45,459 nucleotides of DNA from Parcubacteria group bacterium ADurb.Bin192 (GTDB lineage: Bacteria; Patescibacteriota; Patescibacteriia; 2-12-FULL-60-25): positions 1 to 45,459 of the forward strand of contig MWCR01000011.1 in NCBI GenBank assembly GCA_002070095.1. The letters run 5' to 3'. Below are positions 12,001 through 17,732 of the stretch, one piece after another; within the stretch, counting starts at the first letter, position 1, and each line of letters starts with the position of its first letter. The position numbers and the translations under genes are program-made. The notes beneath the pieces were generated by a model, which was not told the DNA's origin, searched no databases, and worked only from the letters and a program-made list of their open reading frames with translations.

Positions 12001-13872
12001 GGCGGGGATCGCGAGTTCTATGTTACTTGCGGAGGTTCGACCTATGCTGACGGGCCGTATTACAATACGGGTGCTGATTATGCTGAATACATGCGGCATG
12101 ATAATCAAGGGTTGGTTGCCGGCGATGTAGTTGCTTTGGATTTAACGAACGCCAGCTCTGTGACCATGGCTGAATATGGACTGCGTAATCAAACCGTGGG
12201 TGTGGTTTCAAGCAAGGCCAGCGTGGTTGGCAACGTTCCATCAGATAATGATTCCGATGCCCCCGTAGATGAAACGGAGTGGGTCATTGTCGGTATGCTT
12301 GGTCAATTGCCGACAAAGTTTTCAAATATTAACGGATCCATATCAGTTGGAGACAAACTCATGGCCGGTGATAACGGCTACGCGGTCAAAGCCGTGGGTT
12401 CGGGTATGGTCTTGGGCGAAGCTCTGGAGTCTGCGTCGGCCACGGGCACGGTTATGCTTTACCTGCATCCGCATTGGTGGGCCGGAGATTTGTTGGACAG
12501 TGAGGGTTCGGTCAATTACGTGCAAGATGACTTGGCTTTCAAAGCCACGGGTTTGGCCACCACTTCGACTCAAGGTTTTGGCTCAAATAATTTATACTTC
12601 AATGGTTCGGGTTGGAACTCAATCAACGGTCAAGCCGTGGCCACAGGTTTTGCCATGGGCAACCGCACCACCAATGCCACAACTTCTGTCTTTGAGATTA
12701 CTTATGCTACGGGCACGGCTGATTCCATGTTTGGTGCTTCGCGAACGATGTTATCCATCACCAATTCCGGTGACATGAGTGTGACGGGTGATCTAACCGT
12801 AGGCAGACGCTTGTATCTGGGTTCCAAGACCACGGGTCAAGGTTCAACCAGCACTTATCTGTTCGTGGATGATACTTTGTCGCCCACGTCCACCTACATC
12901 TCCACCAACGCGGACGGCTGGCAGACCGAGGATACTTATGATTACGCGGAAAGATACGAGTCTGATCAAGAATTGTCGCCTGGAGACATAGTGACGGCCG
13001 ATGGTTCGGGTATTAATAAAGTTAAAAAAGCCACTTCCATCCACGAACCGGTGCTGGGTATCGTGTCCACCAAACCGGGTTTTGTAACTGGCCGTCATTA
13101 TGAAGGCTGGTACCCGATTGCTTTGGCTGGCCGCGTACCCACCAGAGTTTCCACGCTTAACGGCGCCATCAAAGTCGGCGATCAATTGTCAGCTTCGGAC
13201 ATGCCGGGTGTGGCCGTTAAAGCCTTGGGCGCCGGTAATGTGATTGGTATCGCGCTTGAGTCATACGATAAATATGAAGAGGGGTTGATCAGTGTGTTCG
13301 TGAAGCCCGGTTACATGGGAGGCATGTTGAGCGAGCAGACGACTGCGGGTGGCACCACGATCATCAATCAGACTACCAATACGACCGTGGCCGACAAGGT
13401 AATTGAAGGCTTGGCTCTGATTAAGGCCGGAGCTTCGGAGGTCAACATTTCTTTCGCCACCTTGCAGGCTTATCCCATGATTTATGCCACACCGCATTCT
13501 TCGGTGGACGGCTCTTGGTACATTGCGAACCGCAAAGATAACGGCTTTACCATCATCACCTCCGAACCGCAGACGCATGACGTGGAATTCACTTGGATGG
13601 CCAGACCCATGAAAGCCGGCACCATTAAATTTGTGTCTGATAATACTTATCACGCGGTGGATGATTTAACCGGCCAGATGTATGGACCAATCAATCCTAC
13701 GGATACGGCTACGACCACGGAACCGGTTATTGATCCGGCCGCGACCGGCACCGAGCCACTGATAGTTACGGAAGAACCGCAGATCTTGCCCGAACCGCCC
13801 GAGGAAACGGCGGACACCCCTACTTCAACAACAAACACACAAAACCAAAACTCAACAACCACGCAGACTTAG
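1..13872 (+). CDS. Giant modular surface protein with LVIVD-like propeller repeats (5'-truncated by window edge)
   Basis: The frame is open from base 1, so the Met codon at 22 is internal and the gene begins outside the window. Residues are numbered from that Met. At least eight modules each hold a linker such as TAHSAETGSLNVL, a YDLG...WRNIYASGT motif (near 80, 506, 931, 1360, 1773, 2208, 2642, 2820, 2934, 3048) and a run of 40-50 residue blades of the type YAYV...IYDISNPASP, which resemble the LVIVD family. Modules at about 950-1280 and 1380-1690 are near copies. Two repeats at about 4019-4155 (DYAEYM...GDVVALD) and 4307-4440 (DYAERY...GDIVTADG) resemble the phage tail-fibre G2/IMC-type C-terminal domain. 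The tail is Pro/Thr-rich with no membrane anchor. It is probably a secreted or surface fibre or adhesin; the role is inferred. No terminator hairpin is evident right after the stop. Confidence 0.85.
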   Translation, partial: GFISTYFMGGVKTNALDADLATVGELMVRGNARFSNKLDVDGLLSVSGAYVGAQGLYALGNITTNGDLKVNGVATTTHIYPAANNTYDLGKYASSWRNVYVSSTVFTQNLWAKNITLGFNTPTLKWGVDDASGNDTRSIDIVNDYAYVAGYRDIRIYNISGSSTPSLVSTINASNLAYIPDIKVWGGYLYVMQGTANVFRVYDVRNPASPVLVDTQSPGVSVYSVAFSGNYAFVGTSNGNVRVYDVSDPDNLVYKTSVSVSASTVNEIFVQGKYAYVGTLNGSGNTDLVVVDISNPLAPTVAGGIDVGASAVQGVQVVGPYAYITTLSGGPAVNEEFIIYNISNPASITYVDGYDIDTSSADAIFVTDNYAYVSTLNAASIAGHTSSDLIIFDISNKASITLAGGVNVDASYIPNDIFVKGRYLHTITFNADAGTGTYEYLIYDLGGADFYTARIGSLEADSVTIDDSAKINNNLFVGSGISAGNGGVYTTGGLSAYSLSKLGHTQAITNNTYDLGGGGYAWRNIYASGTIMAPTVWAQDVDADNPTVTQVSLTAISNAYTYGAMDLAGNYLYAAQLTSNRIHIIDVSVPGAPSSTGSVDIGFPSRDIKVNGKYLYANIDYNFGNDGFRIVDISNPASPIYVGEARLSDSYYGLDVAGQYVYKLRQADNSLYIYDVSNPASPALKSTIAVQGTGLRDVMVQDRYAYVLNNGSASLSVIDVSNPGTPVFVATTTVPAAAETIVVQGRYAYISHSNATINFSIIDLKNPAAPVQIATLNTGSYPLGATMNTLFVAGKYVYLAGQSGTAAIRVIDVSNPYAPRVVATQARVDVRGVVVGGQYMYATYGNGYLGVYRMSGVETSALTAHSAQIGDLNILGDTTVYKQLTVKGAVSTGPLYALGSITTAGDLTVRGNSNLAGTLNVSGISTTTHIYPASNNLYNLGRPGYAWNNIYASGTAYLGGLNLTGGFTQGFAPNTTLTAYGPVALPDDGTDIAVQGRYAYVNRLWTPDYLEIYDITNPTAPVKVSQVGYSDGLTATTHLEVQGDYVYVIGGNANRMFIIDVSDPSKPVEVSTLTGFNSTPYDIKVRGQFAYVAEGAASGGLNVIDISNPRSPVRVKRLTLSTGSNWSHIYVEGDYAYMVSNDASRFAIVNISDPYNPVEKYNSATNISAPNEIVVKGRYAYIGNSTSLRIFDISSSTAPTMTANVSNPTYSPAALRVEGDYVYSVQGAGRYSIFNVKDAANAFLVTQQQIPSAAESMLAIDISGKYAFISTQTGLRVLDLKGAEFTSLTAHSAETGSLNVLTNAMVNQDLSVRGAIVSGAGGLYANGIFSAYATSSLLGRVGIGVINPVNFKLQVAGNIGPNANYTYNLGSLTNQWQNVYAGNFIAQPALNSTLTSYGPLSLSDDGYDVAIQGRYAYVTRAGTYFQIYDITNQSSPALMSQIQSSPTNSYFNHLEVQGDYAYALGGNVNKLFVIDISDPTNPYFRGSVTSWNSSVYDIKIRGKYAYVAEGAASGGLNIIDISDPDSPVRIKRLTLSTGSNWSHIYLEGDYAYMVSNDASRFAIVDITNPYNPVEKYNATTNISAPQEIQVKGRYAYILNGTSLRIFDISSSTAPTMAKSVAITSSAYSLRVEGDYAYIGTNGNSYAIVNVKDVANAYKVTEQIISGSGTIDAMDISGGYGVLLGGTNLYTLELKGADVASLTAHSAEAGSLNVLKNAQVNQDLVVRGGIKAGVGGIYTDGQMTAYATTSLLGRVGIGTINPVNFKLQVAGHVGPNANNTYDLGSSAYKWRNIYTNDLTTGDLNISPRNPTYVKGLDWGYVYAIDVMGKYAYLGHTQVGVNEFTIFDVSDNANPQALGGVDVGTNHIVYDVEVVGQYAYIAQTSDASGSKEIQLIDVSNPNAPTKVSGVNTAAAECNDVLVSGNYVYAACYNVTDSVADLYIIDYTDKNNPVVTTSTNITADNAYSLAKYGDYLIVGTDDATNYNVGADILIFNVANPYLATYVGGYNVGTNPITAMELLGNNLYVGSLAGVNGYEFMIFDVGDPANVTYKGGVDLYTDYVRGIQAGTEYVTVLQDNGVGGGADLYTINVASTTNPSINSSMDVGAGGFHTLKADGTKLYIGGTNETISGQYTALEFLIFDQSGVITPSADIGDLFAGNMNVSQDARFNKDVYINSGLTVGDYGINTFGQLSVASTSKFLSLMRTSDIRPLTHDTYDLGTDAFRYQDAYFSRTVETEPTTAVRLGGYNVGGTVTATYVQGKYLYVGTQDETVTGRTEDFQIYDISDPNNPQYISGVSIGGSYSVNAIQVIGSYAYLTYFISGNNSGALYVYDVSDPKNIVYKDHIINSINSNPYALAVNGDYAYYLSHDSGTTNRLSVVNVSNPGDITLQKTINMTGGTFQSSLTVANGNLYVGSTNVTTYSSYDLIIFNLDNPGNPVYAGGANIDASNIYEVYVSGRYAYVGTTGDNIYIVDISSSTVPVIKSTIDAGGNDIQKIRLMDKYMVVGTVNNGTGAVNEVLVYDVSSSTSVGSPIMEINVGGSTIRDMVLYGKNLIVGTLNATTNAEDFQIYDLGGIRAQAADIGSLRSSLLRVTEDGYIGNNLYAGQGVYSDLGGLHTTGELSVKATSTFTNLQATGRVNSHWLPYLDSTYDLGNATYRWRNLYGVNATFTNLYVSNDSNTNAFIQDGNSFGEIAVLGTNDNYALHFETNGVTKMKLGTTGNLDIGDSMIGTPRGDTSILLTKDGGDAFLETWSSDMSEGLVMRGDGTADYGVVRQLSGTGYTNGWAQGLHIYTGNKAGVDDPIIFTTGGFERMRIGETGNLYPTADNTYDLGLPTNAWRNGYFDTAVNIGYQSGLSNVKFPRTGFFTASPAYNASGLDGLGFVFTVTSTLGNDNGMFVVTDKDYNLAIFAKNATSVALVGDHVEEFNITLGGDTGPRQHNSYNLGSDNRAWNHIYSSSTLYLGQATDGTAIKFTTSGYMAATPPGTDGTAAFAFWPTAYTPGSALFAVLDRPMGAGVGVPLFIQNATSVAFGGTDTEDDFLITTYGHVGPKTTYTYDLGSQDLAWRNLYTQRVSSTAVTVNGWLLQTATSPTLASSINTSDSSTFNLGVSISGNMVAVASYNNGQVRLYRINPDDSLTYLTNIAFSAPNAVKLLGDRLYVSTELGAFYIYDVSDINNPVSLGSITGTGNGGKWFDIVGSYIYLTKDWSSDEFEIYDISNPANIQNVGGYATGTMDFRHMKVSGKYAYTASYSNSNWHKGLMKFDITNPKKVTYVTNYQDDYVVGFDIVGDVAYTINTAGTLRALDVSGGTISLIGSAAKTASGYITKLIARGNMIYVLGDNNYLSIYKHLGGSNFQTVYTASNATYWASAKAMDISGNRLVVHGGSTRNVSLWKLNGTTLDSLDAANATVGSLQVLEDVNITSDLLMGGRLHAMGGALFEGDSAFRGGIKNVPLDPKFKYYYGSLGIGGESLRTIVRGDYQYTLDWGGTYLVIHDISNGKESPYLVGALSLGFTGGDLFINGQYAYVTYNAGILPGYKVNVYDISNPTSISLVSSRAVAAGTNGTTNSILQTRGSLMYLLTSYSDSCVLNTVDISDPRSMRSIDTYTVSASYACRDMAIRDKYLYALTTATIHKIDITIPRSTFEAGNAGTVSVDQLYSLDIKGNYLYVWKANSNTGYLSTYYINDTELEWFHTATVTGAGNGELRVAGDYAYVVNKTTTDGVSMLHIFEITGSSVAAVPILSKNLSSMGEDAYRFDISGNSLYLASEARSRVYALDLGGINSHAASIGSLEAYRANVKGDANIDRELHVFGGTTLGGRVNMNKGGSANMNGDTDDDITTSNPYNNYVISNEVFSVIDGRNLTYSDALDTAYIYKTALFVAATGTYSLGAGDYGRNVGVAVSVPGFVNTGGGMSGVGVFSYLNGGGDPRTGIPSMYSASGLFGVDSTVSTAHGLYVYSTNNSGFSTGVFINNSSGSSARTLQLYQGCTRSSTPIFEVYSNSGGDREFYVTCGGSTYADGPYYNTGADYAEYMRHDNQGLVAGDVVALDLTNASSVTMAEYGLRNQTVGVVSSKASVVGNVPSDNDSDAPVDETEWVIVGMLGQLPTKFSNINGSISVGDKLMAGDNGYAVKAVGSGMVLGEALESASATGTVMLYLHPHWWAGDLLDSEGSVNYVQDDLAFKATGLATTSTQGFGSNNLYFNGSGWNSINGQAVATGFAMGNRTTNATTSVFEITYATGTADSMFGASRTMLSITNSGDMSVTGDLTVGRRLYLGSKTTGQGSTSTYLFVDDTLSPTSTYISTNADGWQTEDTYDYAERYESDQELSPGDIVTADGSGINKVKKATSIHEPVLGIVSTKPGFVTGRHYEGWYPIALAGRVPTRVSTLNGAIKVGDQLSASDMPGVAVKALGAGNVIGIALESYDKYEEGLISVFVKPGYMGGMLSEQTTAGGTTIINQTTNTTVADKVIEGLALIKAGASEVNISFATLQAYPMIYATPHSSVDGSWYIANRKDNGFTIITSEPQTHDVEFTWMARPMKAGTIKFVSDNTYHAVDDLTGQMYGPINPTDTATTTEPVIDPAATGTEPLIVTEEPQILPEPPEETADTPTSTTNTQNQNSTTTQT

Positions 13873-13989
13873 TTTGTTCTTCTTCCCTCCCATGAATGGG
13901 AAGAATCGCGCCGTCCCTCATGCGCCGCGAATGACTGCGAAAACAAAACTACCAACCAATCCCGTCATAAAGCGGGATTTGTTGTTATC

Positions 13990-14090
13990 TGTCATTGCGA
14001 GCGAGTCCGACGAGTGTGGCAATCTACTAAGATACCGTGTTAATGAGCGAGATTGCCGCGTCTTCACCTTCGTTCATCCTCGCAATGACA
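13990..14090. repeat. F1 inverted-pair repeat (REPIN/MITE-like)
   Basis: A 101-bp element with perfect terminal inverted repeats TGTCATTGCGAG and CTCGCAATGACA. Inner halves GTGGCAATCT and AGATTGCCGC face each other across a roughly 20-nt loop. The same design recurs at 15944, 17733 and 20337. It lies just upstream of the GIY-YIG element and carries no gene. Confidence 0.85.
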
Positions 14091-14102
14091 TAGTATCAGT
14101 CA

Positions 14103-14505
14103 TGTCATTGCGAGGAGCTTGGCGACGTGGCAATCTACTGATATGCCAAAAACTTATTATGTTTATATTTTGACCAACAAAACCAACAAAGTTCTGTACG
14201 TTGGAGTAACCAATAATCTAGAAAAAAGAGTTTTTGAACATAAGAATAATATATCGGAAAAATCCTTTACGGCCACTTATAATGTACATAAATTGGTTTC
14301 TTTTGAAGAAACATCAGATATCAATAGTGCTTTAAATCGAGAGAAACAGATTAAAGCAGGCTCCAGACAGAAAAAATTAGATTTGATTAATAAGGTTAAT
14401 CCGGAATGGAAGGATTTGTTGGAAGGTTTGGGTTGTTAATAGATTGCCACGGTACGGCGTTCGCGAAAGCCGTACCGCGTCGTGATTACACTCCTCGCAA
14501 GGACA
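14103..14505 (+). mobile_element. GIY-YIG gene bracketed by inverted F1 arms, copy A
   Basis: The left arm (14103-14137) runs from TGTCATTGCGAG to GGCAATCTA. The right arm (14440-14505) begins TAGATTGCCAC directly after the stop codon, contains a TTCGCGAA-core palindrome and ends CTCGCAAGGACA. The only content between the arms is the 98-codon nuclease gene. The layout is that of an F1 pair whose loop has been replaced by a nuclease gene. A second copy lies at 17852-18254. Mobility is inferred; no transposase and no clear target duplication is visible. Confidence 0.6.
14143..14439 (+). CDS. GIY-YIG nuclease domain protein, copy A
   Basis: A 98-residue single-domain GIY-YIG (URI type) endonuclease-like protein. 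YYVYILTNKTNKVLYVGVTN near the N-terminus carries the Y-V-Y...Y-V-G core, followed by the LEKRVFEHK helix with its conserved Arg and the downstream Asn-Arg-Glu-Lys-Gln block. An upstream in-frame ATG at 14119 lies inside the F1 repeat arm, so ATG 14143, which begins MPKTYYVYI, is preferred. There is no extra DNA-binding domain, as is usual for stand-alone members of this family. It differs from the gene at 17892 at only two C-terminal residues. It is flanked on both sides by inverted F1 arms, which suggests the nuclease and repeat travel together. The DNA target is unknown. Confidence 0.88.
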   Translation: MPKTYYVYILTNKTNKVLYVGVTNNLEKRVFEHKNNISEKSFTATYNVHKLVSFEETSDINSALNREKQIKAGSRQKKLDLINKVNPEWKDLLEGLGC

Positions 14506-14516
14506 TGGTTACAGAT

Positions 14517-14567
14517 CGGCGAGTTTGCCACGCTTTATCGAGTTTAGCTCGATTCGCTCGCAATGAC
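14517..14567. repeat. Degenerate F1 half element
   Basis: A GTTTGCCACGC...CTCGCAATGACA arm follows the GIY-YIG element and has the same polarity as its right arm. It is absent at the equivalent position after copy B, so it is an additional insertion or remnant. Confidence 0.6.
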
Positions 14568-14576
14568 AAAATGACA

Positions 14577-14607
14577 AATAAAAAAAGCCCGACTTTCAGA
14601 GTCGAGC
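14577..14607 (-). terminator. Rho-independent terminator of lipoprotein 1
   Basis: Read on the minus strand, a GC-CGACT / AGTCG-GC stem with loop CTGAA is followed by a T run. It lies 7 nt past the stop at 14614. An almost identical terminator sits at 18266-18296 after the third lipoprotein. Confidence 0.85.
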
Positions 14608-14613
14608 GAGGCG

Positions 14614-15828
14614 CTAGAAGGCGCAGCGGCGCGCGTACAGATCGCGCGTGGTCAACAGGTAGGCAATCTCCTGTTCCGCGTCGTAGAGCATTTCCATGGG
14701 GTAGCCCGAGACTTCTTCGAGCAGGCTGGTCTGCTCCGTGAAGAAGCTCTCCTTGGCGTTGTAGCTCAAGCTTTCTTCCAGATGCGTAACCCATAGATTG
14801 GTGTAGTCTCCGTACAGATCCGTGAGGTGCGGGATGCTGTAGCCCGCGGTCATCACTTGGTTCTGTTGGTTGACCAGGAGCGGGCTGTAGCCCTTGGCAT
14901 TGTGGTTCACGAAGGCTCGCCAGTCCTGTAGTTGGCGCACGCGCCAGACAGCGGCGTGTTCATCCGCGAATTGACCGCTCACCCACAGATCGTTCAGATC
15001 CGCTCCGCGCACTTGGTGAATGTCGCGGCAAGACGCCGGTATCTGGGCGCTGTCCCATGTCTGGTCATCCAGATTGAAGATGAACAACAGGCCCTGAGTG
15101 GCCGCATGGTACTCGTCCAACAAACTGCCCGTGACCAAAAGGTGAGTTTCATCGACCGGCCAAAGGCGGTTGACACGGTAATCGGCCGGCTGTGCAGGCA
15201 GGGCGTATTCCGTCACAGTTGTCTGCTCTCTGATGACCAGCCTATGCTCGCCCGATTCGTGCTCGGCCAGCATCAGCAAAGCATCTCCCATGGGCAAGAG
15301 ATCGTTGATTTTTGCCCAGGGCGGCGCGGTGCTGATCTCGCCCCATTGTTCCTGGCGCCAGTGGTAGAGAGCGGGGCGGTCCTGGCTGTCAGCTCCCAGC
15401 ATGACCAACTGTTCTTGCATGACGCGCAGGGTTTTGCCGGTCGTTGCCGTTGGCGGCAGGTTGATTAGTTCCCAGCCTGGGTCAGTTTTTCTGGCCAAAG
15501 CCGAACCCAAGTCGCTGGACACGGTTACATGCAGACGGCCTTGGTAAAGAGCCAGCCCGCCCGTGCGGTTGACCGGCCAATCGTTCAAGATCAGCTGGCG
15601 CAGTTCATCGTCGCGTTGCCAATCCTCGCAGACCGGTTCAGCGTCGGGCGGTACAGCATCAGGCGGAGCTGAATCCGGTTCCGAAGTGCCGCAGGGCGGA
15701 GCGGAATTTTCTTCCACGCTCACATTCCCCCCGCATCCAATCAACACCATCAGACAGACATTACCGCTCAAGCCAAGCGTTATCGGTTTACGTGAGACGC
15801 AGGACGTGCGACGTGCGACGTTTTTCAT
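14614..15828 (-). CDS. Secreted lipoprotein 1, probable beta-propeller, function unknown
   Basis: 404 residues. The signal peptide ends in a lipobox, VLIGC (Cys32), followed by an acidic/Pro linker to about residue 65, then alternating short strands with Trp/Asp turns that suggest a beta-propeller. No catalytic motif is recognised. ATG 15828 is preceded by GAAGAGGTCGTC, a good SD site. The promoter region, SD and first 35 codons closely match the gene at 16170-17618, but the mature proteins do not. The charged start of the signal peptide (residues 4-13) is encoded by an F7 dispersed repeat in reverse. Codons are GC-richer than in ychF or galU nearby, which hints at a different origin. It is probably exported and anchored to the membrane surface. 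Confidence 0.8.
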   Translation of the reverse strand: MKNVARRTSCVSRKPITLGLSGNVCLMVLIGCGGNVSVEENSAPPCGTSEPDSAPPDAVPPDAEPVCEDWQRDDELRQLILNDWPVNRTGGLALYQGRLHVTVSSDLGSALARKTDPGWELINLPPTATTGKTLRVMQEQLVMLGADSQDRPALYHWRQEQWGEISTAPPWAKINDLLPMGDALLMLAEHESGEHRLVIREQTTVTEYALPAQPADYRVNRLWPVDETHLLVTGSLLDEYHAATQGLLFIFNLDDQTWDSAQIPASCRDIHQVRGADLNDLWVSGQFADEHAAVWRVRQLQDWRAFVNHNAKGYSPLLVNQQNQVMTAGYSIPHLTDLYGDYTNLWVTHLEESLSYNAKESFFTEQTSLLEEVSGYPMEMLYDAEQEIAYLLTTRDLYARRCAF

Positions 15829-15856
15829 GACGACCTCTTCAGTTTTGAAAGTGCGG

Positions 15857-15932
15857 TTTAAGCTATACCTCTAGTATAGCCTTGCCCATGGCAATCACCA
15901 AATATGGCAGAATAAAGCCTATGTGTCAACAC
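15857..15932 (-). promoter_or_regulatory. Promoter and inverted repeat upstream of lipoprotein 1
   Basis: Two overlapping candidates on the minus strand: TTGACA (15925-15930), 17 bp, CATATT (15902-15907); and TTGGTG, 17 bp, TATACT. The second -10 lies in a CTATAC...GTATAG inverted repeat (15863-15879) that may be an operator or leader hairpin. All elements are conserved at 17651-17719. Confidence 0.6.
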
Positions 15933-15943
15933 TTTCCTACCCT

Positions 15944-16067
15944 GTCATTGCGAGCGAGTCCGACGAGCACGCCACGGCGTTCGCGAACGCCGTGGCGTGG
16001 CAATCTGCTTAGATGCTAGCTAGATGAGCGAGATTGCCGCGTCGTGATTACACTCCTCGCAATGACA
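15944..16067. repeat. F1 inverted-pair repeat with internal TTCGCGAA palindrome
   Basis: A TGTCATTGCGAG...CTCGCAATGACA element. A CCACGGCGTTCG/CGAACGCCGTGG palindrome is inserted between GACGAG and GTGGCAATCT compared with the copy at 13990. A further degenerate half element with the same palindrome core follows at 16079-16141. Together with the promoter region these fill the 341-bp gap between the two lipoprotein genes. Confidence 0.8.
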
Positions 16068-16152
16068 GAATAACAGTCTTGCCATCACGAGGAGTTATGC
16101 GACGAGATATGGAATTCGCGAACGCCGTGCCGTGGCAATCGGTTTAAATAAC

Positions 16153-16171
16153 AAAAAAGCGCCGAAGCGCT
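16153..16171 (-). terminator. Terminator of lipoprotein 2, overlapping the stop codon
   Basis: On the minus strand AGCGC-ttcg-GCGCT is followed by TTTTTTG. The stem includes the TAG stop at 16170-16172. Confidence 0.8.
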
Positions 16172-17618
16172 AGTCGAAAGAAAGGGCGATGGCCAGAACC
16201 CGGCCGGTCGGATCGCTGGCATAAAGCGTGTTGCACCAGTCGTGGCCAAGATGGAAGAAGGCGCCGAAGGGCAACATGCAGTCCGTGCCTTGGCAGTCGG
16301 CTTGGAAGCCATTGCCGAAGAATTGGGCGAACTCATCATGTCCGGAAAGTTGGTACACGGTTTGCCACGCGGTTCCGTTCCAGGCCACCACGGCCGCGGG
16401 TTCGAGAATGTTGGAGCCCGAGCTGTCCATCGTCATACTGCGCAGACCGTAGACCACGCCGTTCGGAGCCTTGGTCATACCGGTCATGAAGGCCGGCATG
16501 TCTTGGGTGTTCAACAGCTCACCGGCCTGTGACAGGCTGTACATCTTGCGCGCCAATTGGTCGGCGACCAGCAGAGTATCGCCTTGTCCTTGCGAGACGG
16601 CCACACGCAAGCCGTGCGGCAAAACCTCATCAGCTTCCTGCTTGAAGAACGTGATGTTGTCCGCCGGCAGATTCAACTCGCCGGGCAACTCCGTGATCAG
16701 ATCGACTGAACCGTCTTCCGTGTTCACGGAGTAGACGGCCGCGGGTTGCGCGATGCCGGTGATGTTGCAGGGCGTGGGATCGTGACACATGGTGTTCAGC
16801 CTGGGCAGAGTCGTTGCTACCAGAGTTCCGTCGTCCAGGCAGAGCAAGGACGAAACGTTCCCCGGCAGCACGGCCTTGGCCAGCTTTTGCGTGTTCTTGC
16901 GCAGCTGCCAGACAGTATTTCCGCCATTGCTGGCCAAGTAGTAGCCGCCGGCGCATTCTGTCAGAGCGAAGTCCAACCCTGCGTAGTCCAGCAACTCTTG
17001 TCCGTTCACATTCACCGGGCGCTGTTGCCAGGTATTGAGCGCGAAAGCGTCACGCGCTTCCTGCTCCGTGAAGTAGCTGATGGCAACCAGTTGTTGGCCC
17101 GGCTTGGCGATGGTGAACAGCGGAGAGAAGAAGCTCTGTTCATCCACGCCGGTGTAGGGCGCACTCCACATCATCAAGCGGCTGAATCCGGCTTTGAAGT
17201 CCGTGAAGTCGTAGGCAGGCTGGGTGGGATACTGGGGAGTGCTGGCCGGGAACGTTCCTTCGTTGTCCAGCAGTTCCACCTTGGCGACCAGATCGGCAAA
17301 ACCATGGATCGTGCCGGCGCTCGAGGCGAGTGTCTTCACCTCTGCTGTGCGTCCGAGCCGGTCCTGTGTCCAGCAACTCATGCCCGGAGGTTTTTTACCG
17401 GGCGGGTTGGTGTTCAGCCCGCCGGCGTCAGTTTCCGGTGTCCCCGCGTCAGTCGAGGCGGGTTCAGGATTGGACATGGTTGGTTCAGGGCTGGTATCCG
17501 TTTCGAAATTCACATTCCCCCCGCATCCAACCAACACCATCAGACAGACAATACCGCTCAAGTCAAGCGTTATCGGTTTACGCGGGACGCAGGACGAGCG
17601 ACGTGCGACGTTCTTCAT
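16170..17618 (-). CDS. Secreted lipoprotein 2, propeller-like
   Basis: 482 residues from ATG 17618, chosen because the SD (GAAGAGGTC) and first codons match lipoprotein 1; an ATG 66 nt upstream adds a tail with no RBS. The signal peptide starts MKNVARRSSC with lipobox VLVGC (Cys32). A Pro/Thr/Asp linker leads to a soluble domain rich in strand-turn repeats. A central block (VNVNGQELLDYAGLDFAL ... TLVATTLPR) aligns by eye with VNVNGLDLQTYAGVTFDV ... LVVTTLPG of the third lipoprotein, so the two are paralogues. The fold suggests an SMP-30/gluconolactonase-like or NHL-like propeller, without visible metal-site proof. The C-terminus contains paired Cys. It is GC-rich compared with core genes. The ligand is unknown. 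Confidence 0.8.
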   Translation of the reverse strand: MKNVARRSSCVPRKPITLDLSGIVCLMVLVGCGGNVNFETDTSPEPTMSNPEPASTDAGTPETDAGGLNTNPPGKKPPGMSCWTQDRLGRTAEVKTLASSAGTIHGFADLVAKVELLDNEGTFPASTPQYPTQPAYDFTDFKAGFSRLMMWSAPYTGVDEQSFFSPLFTIAKPGQQLVAISYFTEQEARDAFALNTWQQRPVNVNGQELLDYAGLDFALTECAGGYYLASNGGNTVWQLRKNTQKLAKAVLPGNVSSLLCLDDGTLVATTLPRLNTMCHDPTPCNITGIAQPAAVYSVNTEDGSVDLITELPGELNLPADNITFFKQEADEVLPHGLRVAVSQGQGDTLLVADQLARKMYSLSQAGELLNTQDMPAFMTGMTKAPNGVVYGLRSMTMDSSGSNILEPAAVVAWNGTAWQTVYQLSGHDEFAQFFGNGFQADCQGTDCMLPFGAFFHLGHDWCNTLYASDPTGRVLAIALSFD

Positions 17619-17646
17619 GACGACCTCTTCAGTTTTGAGAGTACGT

Positions 17647-17719
17647 TTTAAGCTATACCTATAGTATAGCCTTGCTCGGAGCAATCACCAAATATGGCAG
17701 AAAAAAGCCCATGTGTCAA
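17647..17719 (-). promoter_or_regulatory. Promoter and inverted repeat upstream of lipoprotein 2
   Basis: TTGACA (17714-17719), 17 bp, CATATT (17691-17696). A downstream TATACT lies in the CTATAC...GTATAG inverted repeat 17653-17669. It is near-identical to the region upstream of lipoprotein 1. Confidence 0.6.
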
Positions 17720-17732
17720 CACCCTCCAACCA

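Noticed and set aside
13874-14173. 99-codon plus-strand frame after the giant gene
   Set aside because: It runs through F1 repeats and overlaps the GIY-YIG start; composition is that of translated repeat.
13990-14503. Insertion sequence with transposase
   Set aside because: No DDE, HUH or recombinase gene is seen; only the GIY-YIG domain is present, so the element is described by its arms and nuclease only.
16746-17651. 301-codon plus-strand frame opposite lipoprotein 2
   Set aside because: Long only because the opposite strand is GC-rich; it lacks a start signal, while the minus-strand gene has promoter, SD, signal peptide and terminator.
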